DNA of 64,000 nt, from assembly GCA_030549775.1 (NCBI GenBank), contig CM060171.1:57780360-57844359 (forward strand). The letters are read 5' to 3'. Made by a program: the position numbers and the translations under genes. This document shows, one piece after another, positions 22,370 to 33,889 of this stretch. The notes below the pieces were generated by a model. That model did not search any database. It was not told the origin of the DNA and was given only the letters and a program-made list of their open reading frames with translations. Numbering within the stretch: position 1 is the first letter of the stretch; each line of letters starts with the position of its first letter. This stretch comes from Tamarix chinensis. Taxonomy: Eukaryota; Streptophyta; Magnoliopsida; Caryophyllales; Tamaricaceae.

Positions 22370-22940
22370 ATACTAATCATTTAAAGTGGAAGATCACGTG
22401 AGTTGGGTCGAGGTGTAGGGTCCGTTCCACCGGACGATAATAGTGGCTCGGGTGTGTTGTCCCTGAGAGGTGCTTCAAGCCATTCCACCGGTTCAGAATA
22501 GTGGCTCGGGAGTGTTTTGCCTTGAGAGGTGTAGAATCCATTCCACCGGATGATAATAGTGGCTCAGGTGAGTTGTCCCTGAGAGGTGCTTCAGTCCGTT
22601 CCACCGGATTCAGAATAGTGGGGTCCTATACTCAACGTGAATAAGAATATGATATGAGTTAAGTAATGGATAAGACACTAATTATTTAAAGTGAAAGAAT
22701 ACGTGAGTTAGGACCAGGTGTAGGGTCCGTTCCACCGGACGATAATAGTGGCTCAGGTGTCTTGTCCCTGAAAGGTGCTTCAAGCCGTTCCACCGGTTCA
22801 GAATAGTGGCTCAGGAGCGTTTTGCCCTGAGAGGTGTAGGATCCGTTCCACCGGATGATAATAGTGGCTCGGGTGTGTTGTCCCCGAAAGGTGCTTCAGA
22901 CCGTTCCACTGGTTTAAGATTAGTGGGTCCCTGAACTCAT
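22370..22940 (+). repeat. Two-level tandem array in the solo LTR (CCACCGG units)
   Basis: Two blocks of roughly 300 bases each begin with ACTAATNATTTAAAGTG. Each block then has four units of about 60 bases built as GTTCCACCGG..AATAGTGG followed by CTCNGG..CCCTGAGAGGTG. The units contain CCAC and GTGG as a short inverted pair around CGG..AATA. A related array with three-unit blocks is in the LTR at 53660..54065. Confidence 0.9.
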
Positions 22941-23760
22941 CGTAAATAAATAAAATCGGCTGTAATAATGATTATTATCAGATCGTTGGATTGGTGTTGT
23001 TTAGCATGTGATCGTGATTTCTTGTACGCTTGTATCTTATGTGTCGTCATGTCTAATAATGTACTCATGAGTATGAATCTGTGATCCTATGTTTTATTGT
23101 ATGTAATAAGTGAATAATTGAGCATGAGAATTGTAAGCTAGAGTCTTTCATATCTTATATGTTTCATGTTTCCTTCCATGAGTTTGGTAGTATTGATTTA
23201 CTCAGTACCGGACCTGTACTGATGCTACCTTGGTTGAATGGGTCCTCTGATGATCCACTGATGGTGGGGAGAAGACTTCTTGTGCAGGTTTGAGTTCAGA
23301 TATTTTATTGGGTGGAAGACTTGACTTGAGAGAGTAGGCAATCCGAAAATTTGATCCGTCGGGATTTGTCTGGTTTAACTGTATTTATTTTTGGAAGTCT
23401 CAAGTATTGTATTTAAAATTCAAGAGTGTTGTAATTGTCTTTTAAATTTTCTCGCACTCTGATAAGCTTTCAAAATTCGGATTTATTTCATAGGTTCCGC
23501 TGATTAATTTAGCGATGATTTTATTTAGTGAATTTATTCACTGCCATCTGCCTGTGGATATCTCCTTGTGGGAGTTTATCCTTACGGCATATATATTTAA
23601 AGTTTTGTTTGACAGGTTTTAGCCTTGCATCTAGCATGAAATAGATGGTGGACATTTATCTTGTATTAGATGTGGCGGTAACATTCCCCAAATTCTCTTC
23701 TTACTTCCGCTTTATTCTTTCAGAATTTTTTTTTCAGGAGTGAATTTTGGGGGTGTTAAA

Positions 23761-23765
23761 GTTAT
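23761..23765. repeat. Target-site duplication GTTAT (right copy)
   Basis: Exact copy of 19388..19392, directly after the LTR end. Confidence 0.9.
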
Positions 23766-23999
23766 TATATACCTACTTTATAATCCCATTCGTTGTTTAT
23801 AATGTTATTCATAATTTTCTATTTTTTTAATTTTTATTATAACTATAAGCCGACCATAGATCCAAAAAAAATTCAGGGGAGGCAGAGACTTTAAGATAAA
23901 TGCACTATAATGATGGAAAATGGGTGAGCAAGGATGCTGAAAGAAAATAATAATTTTATAATTATTAATTTAATAATATTTTATTTATAAGCTATTTAT

Positions 24000-24438
24000 T
24001 CTTAATTTTGAATTTTCCTATAGCATAAAATTGTGGAGACACTACAAAGGATGATGGAGGAGGCTCAAGTCTAATCACTTTGGAGTGAATCTAGGTCTAA
24101 CGAGCCAATATAAATTGATGAGTTGGACATTGTACGTGATGTTCTTAGACAATGTCATGGTCATGAGCGATTATTGAAAGGTTAGTAGATTATTAAGGGC
24201 TTTTCATCAGCATCATCTGTAGCTCCACCATCACCACCTTCTTCTAGTACCAGCATTAGTGCATCTACTTTTGAGGAAAAACATGGCAAGCTAACTAAGA
24301 TTGTTCAAAAACACAGCAAAATGGTAATGTATCTAAAAGAAATTATCAAGTTATAAACTATTTTAATACAAGACCTTAGACATAGACTTGTGGCATCAGG
24401 GGAAGAGGTAGGGGAGGAAGAAGAGGATGACGATAAGT
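24000..24438 (+). pseudogene. CACTA second-protein C-terminal remnant
   Basis: Pieces of translation fit the tail of the plant CACTA transposase-associated protein. They are DELDIVRDVLRQCHGHERLLKG, then a Pro/Ser-rich hinge (APPSPPSSSTSISAS), a short coiled segment (HGKLTKIVQKHSKMVMYLKE) and an acidic end (GEEVGEEEEDDDK, stop at 24436). Stop codons interrupt it. The same Ser/Pro hinge plus short coil arrangement is typical of the family. Assignment rests on context and composition. Confidence 0.6.
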
Positions 24439-24602
24439 AGGATCTAGTTGTTTATTCTAGATAACAAAAGTGTAATAGCAATATTAAATTACAAACAATA
24501 GTTGTGTTTCAAATGCTTTTTATTTAATATTATCAATTAGATAATAAGATATATTTAAATTTTATAGGGTTGTAATACAAATTTAGGAAAAAAAAAACAA
24601 TT

Positions 24603-25050
24603 TCCCTTTTAGTGATGGCTAGAATCATTACAATAGATCCATTAGTTGTTGTAGTAGGCTGATTAGTTTTTTTTCAAAAAAAAAATTGGGCATTTAGCAA
24701 CGATGAGGTCGCTATTGTAAACCCATTAGTCATCGTAGTATGCTAATAAGTTTTTTTTTGGGGCATTCAGTGATGACAGGGTCACTGTTGTAGATCCATA
24801 AGTCATCGCAGTAGGTTGATAAGATTGGGCATACAATAATGACAGGGTCATTGCTATAGACCCATTATTCATCGTTGTAGGCTGATTACATTTTCAAAAA
24901 TTAGGTATACAGTGACGACTGGGTCGTTGTAGTAGACCCATTAGTCATTGTTGTATGCTGATAAAATTTTTAAAAATTGGGCATACAATAATGACATGGT
25001 CGTTGCAGTAGACCCATTAGTTATCGCAATAGATAATTTAATTTTCTATA
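24603..25050 (+). repeat. CACTA subterminal repeats, about 73-bp unit
   Basis: GGGCATNNAGNNACGA-like starts occur near 24688, 24761, 24826, 24903 and 24979, with an earlier diverged copy from 24610. Each has two short blocks related by inverted similarity (GACNGGGTCNTTG and GACCCATTAGTCATCG). Such repeats bind the element's own protein in known CACTA systems. Confidence 0.8.
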
Positions 25051-25282
25051 CTTTTTTTATTATTATCTTAGTAGCATTATAGCAACAACATAGTCGTTAC
25101 AATAGGAGTTGTTTTCAATAACGACTTTCATCATCGTAATATTGGGTCTTTTACTATGAAGAAATTATGACAACATATCAGCGATGATCGATCATCATAA
25201 TAGACATTCTACGACAACATCTTACATATTTAATGACGACAAAAGTCATTATAGAAGAGTGCATTTGTATTAGTATAGCTAG

Positions 25283-26438
25283 CGGGGGTTAGTCTTCCTT
25301 CCAAAGTTTATTGATGCCTTCAAGCTTTGCCTTTAGGTGGGATCCTAGTAGATCCCTGTGCCTTATCTACGCTATACATTGATGATGCACTAGGGGGTAT
25401 CGATACTAAAAATTCTAGTCACTTAGGAGTTTTTTGGCTTCGACTAGACTTTATGTCATCTAGTTTGGATAGGCTTCTATAATATGTGAAACTATAGGGT
25501 GGTACACGGTCCATTGCTAGATAAGAATAATAATAAGGATGTGGATAAAGAAGAAAGAAAAGGAAAAGAGCAGTACAGAGACATAATGGCTTATAACTAA
25601 ATGACTTAATGGATTATGTAAGCTAGGAAAATAAACCCAATGGAAAACTATGTAAATAGATGGTAGAAACCCTAATGGCTGTTTAAATAACTTGCTTAGT
25701 AAATGGTATGTTGCTATCTATAAATTTTATGTTATGTTGATAAGCATGATGAGTCTTGATTTGTCTTAGTCATGTATGGTATTAAGTTCTGATGCATTAT
25801 AAGGCTAAGATAGAGTATGTCTATCTAATTGTATGGCTGAAGCATGAAATATGGTTAGTATGATCCCCAAATTATGCTAGGACCTTAGATTTTTACAACT
25901 CTTGTTGAGGAGATAACTTGGCTTAATTAGTTCGAAACATACTTATGTATCTGTTTATTTGGTCACCTGCTCATTTCCATGAGTTGGGGACCATGTGTAG
26001 GTTTTTAGGGATTACCGATAATGAACCTATCTCATTTTGAGATTAAGACTTGAGAGCGTGGACATCCGAAGACTTTTGTTCAGTCCTTAATGGACTAGGG
26101 TTTAGGCCTACACCCTACCTTTGTTTTATGTTATTGTAGTTCTATATCTCAGTTTCACCTTTTTTTCATGTATTTGAATATTTTGGGAATCGCTGAGGTC
26201 CTATTTTGTAAACATTTTCTTTAGTATATATATAATGTGTTTCTTGTGCACTCTAATTTCATTTTGATTGGTTTGATTTCTCAACCTTGTATATAACATG
26301 GAAAGGATGGCTGGCGACTATTCTATGTTATATGTGGCAGTAGCACCCGGTTTTTCCTAGGCGTGTCTAGTATTTATATTCACATCTGTAGTTTTTTAAA
26401 ACAAAATTTTTCAATAATACAAAAATGGGAGTGTTATA
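25283..26438 (+). mobile_element. LTR fragment, 3' part, + orientation
   Basis: Ends GGGAGTGTTATA at 26438, a decayed LTR terminus, preceded by ATGTGGCAGTAGCACCC. Blocks such as the GGGGGTATCGATAC region near 25390 match 8500..8725 in reverse complement. The left part of the LTR is missing. No primer-binding site follows at 26439. Confidence 0.7.
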
Positions 26439-26444
26439 GTAAGA

Positions 26445-26900
26445 GGGTGAATGATGAAAGTGAGGGAGGTGGAGTAAAATTAGATGGATGGCAATAGTAG
26501 GAAAGTCAAGGGAGAAGGTACAGAAAACCTTACACATAACTACGGCTACCAAAGGAGATTTTTTAGCTAAATAAAATCATAGAATGATCTCAATAATATA
26601 AAAATAATCTCAAAGCACCAAAATATATTTATTAACACAAATAGAATCTAATTAGGAGTTTTTATCAACATTAGAAAGAGAATTGAAACCAAAATAGAAA
26701 AGGATATGCAATTATAACACAACTTATTGACCGATTTGGACAACCAATCAACTAGTTATCTCATAAATTAAAAAGTTAATTACTAGTCTTATCGATCGAT
26801 TAATTTGGGGAATTGGTTGATCAATACACTTGAAATTCATATTTTAGCCCAAATTTCTACTTTGTGAAACCAAAGTCCATTTATTTTATATGAACATAAT
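26445..26900 (-). mobile_element. LTR fragment, 5' part, minus orientation (tentative)
   Basis: ACCAATCAACTAGTT and ATCGATCGATTAATTTGG near 26745..26820 belong to the TCGATTGGTT motif family seen in the LTRs at 4440, 11870 and 37220. The surrounding G-rich then A-rich pattern also fits. Ends are not defined. Confidence 0.45.
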
Positions 26901-27029
26901 TTGAAATATATTTTGAAAGATTTTAACATATTGTATTACATATATGTTGTTTGCCAACAGAAAAATTGATCTATTTTTTTTTTGTTTTTAAGATTTCCAA
27001 TGCAATAACTAATTTACACTTTTCAACTA

Positions 27030-27037
27030 TCCCTCCT
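27030..27037. repeat. hAT target-site duplication TCCCTCCT (left copy)
   Basis: An 8-bp duplication, repeated exactly at 28577..28584 across the element. Confidence 0.9.
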
Positions 27038-27631
27038 TAGAGGTGGCAATCGGGCAGGTCGGGTCACTATCGGATCGGGTAACATAATAATTGGGTCATA
27101 TTGGTTTCGGATAATTTCGGATCAACTGAGTATCGGATAATCTCGGGTCATTCTAAACTCTCGGGTCGGGTCTGGTTGAGATCGGATGGACTCGGATTCG
27201 GGTAAATTTGGGTTGTTCTAATTTCGGTTCGGGTTCGGATCGAGCTCGGTTGAATTTAAATTATTATATTTTCAGGTCGAATTTAGATTGGATTTAGGTC
27301 ATTTCATATTTGAGTCATGCTTGTGACATTTTCTTTCTTTATTTTTATTCCAAGATGTATCTGATGTTTCAAATTTAAAAGTTTTCAAATCCTATCACTT
27401 TTCTTTTTATGTTAAGGTATAACTTATAATTCAACTCTATTATTAGCTTGATCATATTGAGTTCTAGTATTATTTTAAGTTCATATTATATTTATATCTT
27501 ATACGCTCCTTACATGATATTAACTTATAATAGTCATTGATAATTGATAACAAATGAAAACTTTTAAGGTTGTACTTCTCATATTATTTTTAAAAGAGAT
27601 TGATCACGTCATATCAACATAATTTTAATAA

Positions 27632-27688
<57 letters not shown>

Positions 27689-28576
27689 AAAAGTAATGAT
27701 AATAATAATAATAGTAATCAATGAATATCAATTATGGCAAAAGTAATAATAACAACATATTAGTTTTTTTTATTATATATTTTGATTAGATCATATCAAG
27801 CTAAATAAGATAAAAATTAGATAAAGTAAGTAATAATGACTATTATTGACAAAAGACTGACTAATATTGACTTCTTACTATTTAACACTGTTGATGTAAT
27901 AAAAAATATTAATCTTCAATTTTTATAATGAATAACTAACATTCTCACTCTAGATTTTTTCTACTTTCCTATGATGTTGTAGGCGCTATAATGTAAGGTA
28001 TGGCCGTATAGATACTAACATATAGTGTTCAAGGCTGCACTATTATTATCTTATAGTACTAGATGGAATAATAGAAGTGAACTAATATTTAAATGGCATA
28101 GTAGTGCTTTTTTTTTCTCTACTTTTATTTCTATTGGTATCAATGGATATTGTATTTGTATATACATAAGTGATATAAATTTTATGAAAGTATATTGTTT
28201 CTAGATATTGACGTAAGTGCTAGTATGGATTAGTTGCACATCTATATTATTTCATGTTTTATGAAGTTTTAAAAATTTTGAGTTATGGGTTAATGTTAAT
28301 TTTTGGGTAGTACCAAGTTGAATCGTTATAGATTTATAATTTTTCAGATAATATCATATTTCGGATAAATAATGGATCAGGTCGGGTCATTTCAGATTTA
28401 TAGTTTTTCGGGTTATATCGGGTTTCGGGTGAATTATGATTTCTCGGGTTATATCGGATATCGGATATGTATCGGATCGGGTCGGATAAGTTTCGGCCTT
28501 TTTCGGATCGGATTTCGGGCGGATCGAGTCGGTATTCGTCGGATTTTTCGGGTCGGATCAACTTTTGTCGGCTCTA
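27038..28576. mobile_element. Non-autonomous hAT-like transposon, 1.5 kb
   Basis: Termini are TAGAGGTGGCAA and TTGTCGGCTCTA (imperfect inverted repeats), with TCCCTCCT exactly duplicated on both sides. An 8-bp duplication and a TAGGG/TAGAG terminus are hAT hallmarks. Both subterminal regions carry many TCGGGTCGGGT and TCGGAT words. The middle is AT-rich with an AAT microsatellite (27635..27690), and no transposase-like frame exists, so movement would need a partner's enzyme. The open frames near 28334..28593 are just the repeated words in translation. Confidence 0.85.
27635..27690. repeat. AAT microsatellite
   Basis: About 17 AAT triplets in the centre of the hAT-like element. Confidence 0.95.
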
Positions 28577-28584
28577 TCCCTCCT
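28577..28584. repeat. hAT target-site duplication TCCCTCCT (right copy)
   Basis: Exact copy of 27030..27037. Confidence 0.9.
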
Positions 28585-31000
28585 ATCTCTTAAAGTATTT
28601 ATTATAATATACTTAAAAGTATATAAACGTCCTTGATTTGTGAGTAAAATTCTTAAACAATATATGATTTTTACCTTCAATTAAAAAAAGGGTTTTCTTG
28701 TTTTCCCCTCTTATTTTTGCCTCTTCACAGTTTTCAATGACTACATGCATGATGCCACTTTATTGAAGCCTGCTAATGATGAGCTTTGTATGACTATTTT
28801 TCCCTTAATCCAGTTGTAAATCTTTATTCAACATTCACTGTCGTCACTAGAGAAATTCCACATGTTTTGGCTATCCTTTTCCTATACATAAGCATGACCA
28901 TCGAGAAATTTACAAATCCCACGATCCTCGGATGACTAAATCGAGTATAATGGATGGAAACAACAAATAAATAAATTAATAAATAAATACTACAAAAATT
29001 AAATTCAACTATTGATCTCTTGCATTCAACTGAAACCGCGTCCCTCTAGCTCGTAGCTAGCAATAGACGAACTCTAAAGTATGATGCTTGATTCCTTGCG
29101 TGAATGATATGCCAACGCACGTTGCACACCTACCTTGTTTCAGGCTTGGATCGATCCAGTTAGTTTTATCGTCATAGCTCATGCTGGAGATTCAGGAATG
29201 TCAAAAGTATGAATTGAGGAGGAATTATTCATCTTAATTTGAAGGAGGTGTTATGAATCATCAATATATTATTTCAAAGTGAATACATTTGTCTTAGCTA
29301 TAGCTGTCAACTATATCGTAGACCACATAACATTTATAAATTGTAGTATGTATCTCAAGAGTGAAGAAAATACATATTTAGGATCGCAAATGTTCACAAG
29401 GAGTTGTTTCTCAAACTAATGACTTTAATCCGTGATAGGAATCAAACTTTCATAATACGGTTGTCTGGATTATTATAATTATTTTATCTCAAAGTATGCA
29501 CATGTTATTTCATATATGAAACATATGCCGGAAGCGGTATGATTTGAACCATATTCTCTTGAAAAAGAGCCGAAGTTATTTTCACTAAACCAAGGAAGAA
29601 ACTACATCATCAATATATCATCCTTCATCTTCATGAAATTTATTTATCAAAATTATATAAAAAAATTGTAAAAGTTGCATTTCTTTGAGATCAAGTTATT
29701 ACAAACAAAGTTTTCACGTATTTGTGCGTATCTACTTCTATATAACTTACTACTACTACTACTACTACTATTATTTATTTTTAAATTATCCCACAATATT
29801 TATATTTATAATAGATAAATGAACAGTTGTACTTTTTCCATATGATATATTTAATTTACGAATGATTTATGCAGACACGGTTTAGGATTTTTAATTAACA
29901 AGCGTATAACAACAACTAAAAATGTAATTTTGTAGTATATTTTTCAATCCTTATCACTTTTGTAGGATAAAAGGGCTATCTTACAGCATGACTAGGAAAT
30001 GCTACGAAGCCAACTTTGAGATTACAGCTTGGTTGAGAACTTAAACTCGAATTCACTGACGATTACACTAAATTTATCTTTATATTAGTCTTTCAGGTTT
30101 TCTCTATGGCCTCTATAAATTCAATATAGTGCATCAAGAAGTGCTTATTTCATAAAATGTTGCCAAATTATTTCTTATGTAAGTAAACTAGCAATTTTAT
30201 GTTTGTAATATATATATATATATATATATTGAGGTCCTCTGTGGATAACTTACACCACTTAGTTGTTTGTTAATTGGCAATATAAATTTATAATATTTAT
30301 AAAAGTTGCCACCACCTTAATTAATTTTTCTTATATTCAAATATTATAATTTTCTAATTACTTATAATAATGTCATCCATTTATTGAGAGTAATTTCATC
30401 ATCTATTTAGAGTAGTTTTATCAAACGTAGCATTTTTTTATCTCAATCCTTCATCTTTGACCTACTGATTTAAATTGAAATTTTGTAAGTTTACACAAAA
30501 AATTGATTCTCATAAATATTATCATATGAATATTATATGCATACTCAGTGAAAATCACCCATGGTAGAAATTAAAAAATAACCCATAATTTTCTAAACTA
30601 TTTTTATAGTTTTCTATATTATTTCAGTGTATTTTCTCAATAAAAAAATAAATATAAAATATTTATAAAAATGTCACTATTTTTTGGTTGACGCTTAAAT
30701 ATTATAGTGTTATAAACTATTTATAATAGTTTTATTCACCCAATTAAAGTAAGTTCTTATCACAAATACACATATGTTCATTATTTACATATATTCTTAT
30801 CTTTTTCTTTTTGATACTTAAATATTATATTGGTTTTTTTTATCTACTTATGTTATTTTCCTCCATTCAATGAAGATAGTTTATCAAACTAGAGGAGTTT
30901 TTTTTGTTTACCTCAATCATTCATCTCTGATTTAATAATTTAAATTAAAAGTTTCGAAGTTTAAATCAAATATAATTTTTATTAGATATCTTCATTCATG
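28585..31000. other. AT-rich stretch without a gene
   Basis: No coding signal. It holds an ACT microsatellite (29744..29771), a TA run (30211..30229) and scattered short repeats. A weak tRNA-derived SINE candidate lies on the minus strand around 29530..29605 (see rejected list). The rest shows nothing I can name. Confidence 0.5.
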
Positions 31001-32483
31001 TGCTCATGCCGGTATGTCATATAATTAAATATCGGTCCCGATATGCAATACCGGCCGATATTTATCGGATTTTGGGTCAGCCGATATGCGACGGATTTAG
31101 AATTTTACGTATTTATCGGTAATACATCGGTTATCGACTGATATTTGCTGATATTTTAATGATATTTGCTAATATTTACTGATATTTGCTAACATTTATT
31201 GTAAAAAAATAAAATAAAAAATCATGTCGTGACAATCGTAATATATAAAATATTATTCACGACGCTCCGATGCTGCAATACCTCGAACGTAACCACAATC
31301 ACGACCGCGACTGCGATTTTATTGCTTACTGTATGTATATATGTATAATAAGATATATTCTTTTTATTATAATAGGAATTGGTATGATATACTTCTTTTG
31401 TTTTACATTTAATATTCTATAATTTTTTTAGAAAATATATTAAGAAGCATTAAAATTTATAAACAATATATATATTAACTAAAATACCTACACTCAAATA
31501 TTAATATTATTATGATATATATTAATTAGGTCGGAGAGAGTAAATTAAAAATATAATAATAAATTTTGCATTAGAATATAAAAGAAAATTTATATAATAA
31601 AAAAACTTTAGACTTTTTTTCTTATAAAATTGAGGGATTGTATTATAATATCCATCGCCATGTTGTATGAATGATGGTGATAGTCCCGGGCCCACGTTCT
31701 CGTGCCCCCAACAGATTCTCTTCGGCACTCCGTTTCCGTTCACTGCGTATTAGCGGATGGCAACTAAGCATGAATACATGGCGGAGATCCACGGCAAGGG
31801 ACAGAAAAAGAGCGTGAGAAGCGCCGTGACATGAAACAAGACAAAACCCGCGTTATCGAGGAAAACAAGACAAAAAGGGAGAGAGCGAGGAAAGGAAGTT
31901 TGAATAAATATATAAATAAATAAATATAAAAATATACAGTGCAAGGGATGATAAAGGCCAAGCCAACTGAATGAACGATAACATGGACTTGAATTCAAAC
32001 CGAGAAGATTTTCAACCCCAGACCCATGTTAGATTATGGGTCCCACAAACCACGCGTTTTAAGCCCTGATGGGCCCCCGCTAGCTTGTTCGCTTCTGCCA
32101 TATTCAAGAATCAAGATAATCTGCCAACAGTTCAATATATATATATATATATATGGGAAAATTAGATACATATATCCTGCCAGAAGTACATGTTTTTCCG
32201 ATGGTGCGGGCTGGGTTATAGCTGAGTCCAATCATATTAGGCTGGGTAACTTTTTATTCGATCAAACTGGAGTTTTATCACCCTGTCGAATTCAATCTGA
32301 TTTCGTATTGCCTTGATCATTGAACTGATTTCGAATAGCTTTGAGTGAACACATGTCGGATTCAGATAAAGGTAATATCGGTTTTTGGCTGTGGTGGATT
32401 GGGTTTAAAAAGATTTAGATTGGTTCTAGAGAGGGGTTCAATCAAGTTTGGATAATAATAAATTTGGGTTTATACCTAATCAT
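31001..32483. other. Mixed unique and repeat-like sequence
   Basis: 31030..31200 has diverged CGATATTTATCGG and GATATTTGCT words resembling a decayed tandem repeat. 31690..32110 is GC-richer and looks single-copy, but open frames are short and unrecognised. A TA run lies at 32133..32153. From 32200 AT-rich TTGGGTT-type words lead up to the hAT-like element. Confidence 0.4.
32476..32483. repeat. hAT target-site duplication CTAATCAT (left copy)
   Basis: An 8-bp duplication, repeated exactly at 33359..33366. Confidence 0.85.
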
Positions 32484-33358
32484 TAGAGGTGGTAATTGGG
32501 TCCGATGGATTAGGTTCTGTTTAGATTATAGCGAGTCAAGTTATTTCAAGTTTGTATTGTTTGTATTATTTTATTGTTTGAATTGAGTCAGGTTTGGATT
32601 TGAGTAGCCACAAATCAAAGTTGTATGGGCTAATTTAACGGGTTAAGTTAGGTTTGGTCGAACAAGTTCTATTTTAGTTCCGGTAATTTGTAGGTAAGCT
32701 TGTTCGGCCATGTTGGGTTTGGGCCTTTAACAAACTAGGTTTGGATTAACTTAATAAATTAGATCTTTTTAAGTTTTGATATATTAGGTTGGGTTCGAGT
32801 TGGACTAATTTCTGATAAGATCACTTTGGATTTCGGTCAAATCAGACAATGATCGCCAAAATTAATCCAACTCACTAACCTCTTAAACAATAATTAAGTT
32901 TAACTTTATATAAATATCTAATTAAAAATGTATTATTAACTCCTATTTCTCTAGCATTATGACTATTTGATGTATTTTTATGCCAAAAAAATTGATAAAT
33001 TTTATAATATCATTGGTGAAAGATGTAAATAAATAATAAGACATGTAATTTTTTATTAACATTATCATAAGTGGTTAATATCAAATTTGATATTATCGAA
33101 TTAGGTTGATGTCAGGTCAAGTAGATAATGGGTTGGGTTGATGGCTTATTGGGTTAATGACGGGTCGGGTTGATGTGGGCTTATGAGCTGGGTTTGAGTC
33201 GGGTTTGGGTTAGGTTGGGTCGGATCAATTATATTATGATCATCATCAGGTTGGTTTAGAGTCAAATTTGGATTGAATTGGGTTAATAAGTTTTTCAAAT
33301 CTTGTCGGGTAGGTTTTGCATGGATCTAGCCATGTCAAATCAACTTTTGATGACTTTA
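32484..33358. mobile_element. Second non-autonomous hAT-like transposon, 0.9 kb
   Basis: Starts TAGAGGTGGTAATTGGG, nearly the same end as the element at 27038, and ends TTGATGACTTTA. CTAATCAT is duplicated exactly on both sides. Subterminal GGGTTGGGTCGG and GGTCGGGTTGATG words repeat, and no coding frame is present. The right terminal repeat is more diverged than the left. Confidence 0.8.
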
Positions 33359-33366
33359 CTAATCAT
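33359..33366. repeat. hAT target-site duplication CTAATCAT (right copy)
   Basis: Exact copy of 32476..32483. Confidence 0.85.
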
Positions 33367-33889
33367 ATTTGACTAGGTAATAATAAAAATTAATAACATT
33401 TAATATCATCTATCAAATTAAATAATAATGGCCTAGATTTAAATTTTATGCTAAACATAAATAGAAATAAAGGTCTCGTGCAATACATATATAGCAACAA
33501 GCACTGTGCAATTGGAGTAATTTTAGTAAATAAATCCAACATTTTATTTTGGAACTAGTTCCATAAGAAATGGGTTCAATATATTAGACTTGAGATGAAG
33601 AAAAAAAAGTAGCATAAGTATTAGATTCAGTATATCAAAAAAAAGGCTCAACTTATTAAATAAATAGGTTCAATATATTAAACTATTGAGTTGAAAATTA
33701 AAATCTCATGTGTCTTGGAGCATGTTAAAATATCAAAGTTAAAAGTATTTTCAACTATGTGATAGATGCTCTTTTCAACCAATTGCTTCATATATGAATT
33801 TGATTTCTTCTTCTTTTACACACATTACATGTGAATATTTTGATTTCAATCTATTATTGTTGTGCAATACGTGATATTTATATTCACCT
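33367..33889. other. AT-rich stretch, no gene
   Basis: It contains two or three loose copies of GGTTCAATATATTA (about 33571, 33625 and 33666) and no coding signal. It could be a decayed part of the LTR to its right, but I cannot show that. Confidence 0.35.

Larger units (their letters stand above)
19393..23760 (+). mobile_element. Solo LTR, + orientation, 4.4 kb
   Basis: It starts TGTAATACCCC and ends GGGGGTGTTAAA, where the terminal CA of the family has become AA. GTTAT flanks both sides exactly. No primer-binding site, gag or pol lies inside, so this is a solo LTR. Its 3' part (GTGGCGGTAACATTCC, then ATTTTGGGGGTGTTA) matches the 3' part of the LTR at 50048..54766. Internal structure includes a pyrimidine/GC-rich block (20285..20600), an about 155-bp tandem array (20770..21740) and a nested CCACCGG array (22370..22940). 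Several short ORFs inside have no family signal. It is inserted next to a minus-strand gypsy protease remnant. Confidence 0.9.
23860..25275 (+). mobile_element. 3' end of a CACTA (En/Spm-type) transposon
   Basis: A remnant coding tail (24000..24438) is followed by subterminal tandem repeats (24603..25050) containing CGATGA/CGACGA words, then TTTGTATTAGTA at about 25275. That last word resembles the usual ...TAGTG terminus with a final change. The 5' end is not in view, because the solo LTR and gypsy sequence lie to the left, so no target duplication can be checked. Confidence 0.7.

Noticed and set aside
22370..22940. CRISPR-like array
   Set aside because: Units are contiguous variants of one repeat without constant repeats separating unique spacers. 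This is an LTR-internal tandem repeat in plant DNA.
29530..29605. tRNA-derived SINE or tRNA-like sequence, minus strand
   Set aside because: GGTTCAAATCATACC resembles a box B and TTGGTTTAGTG a box A, but the arms do not fold as a tRNA and no SINE tail or target duplication is found.
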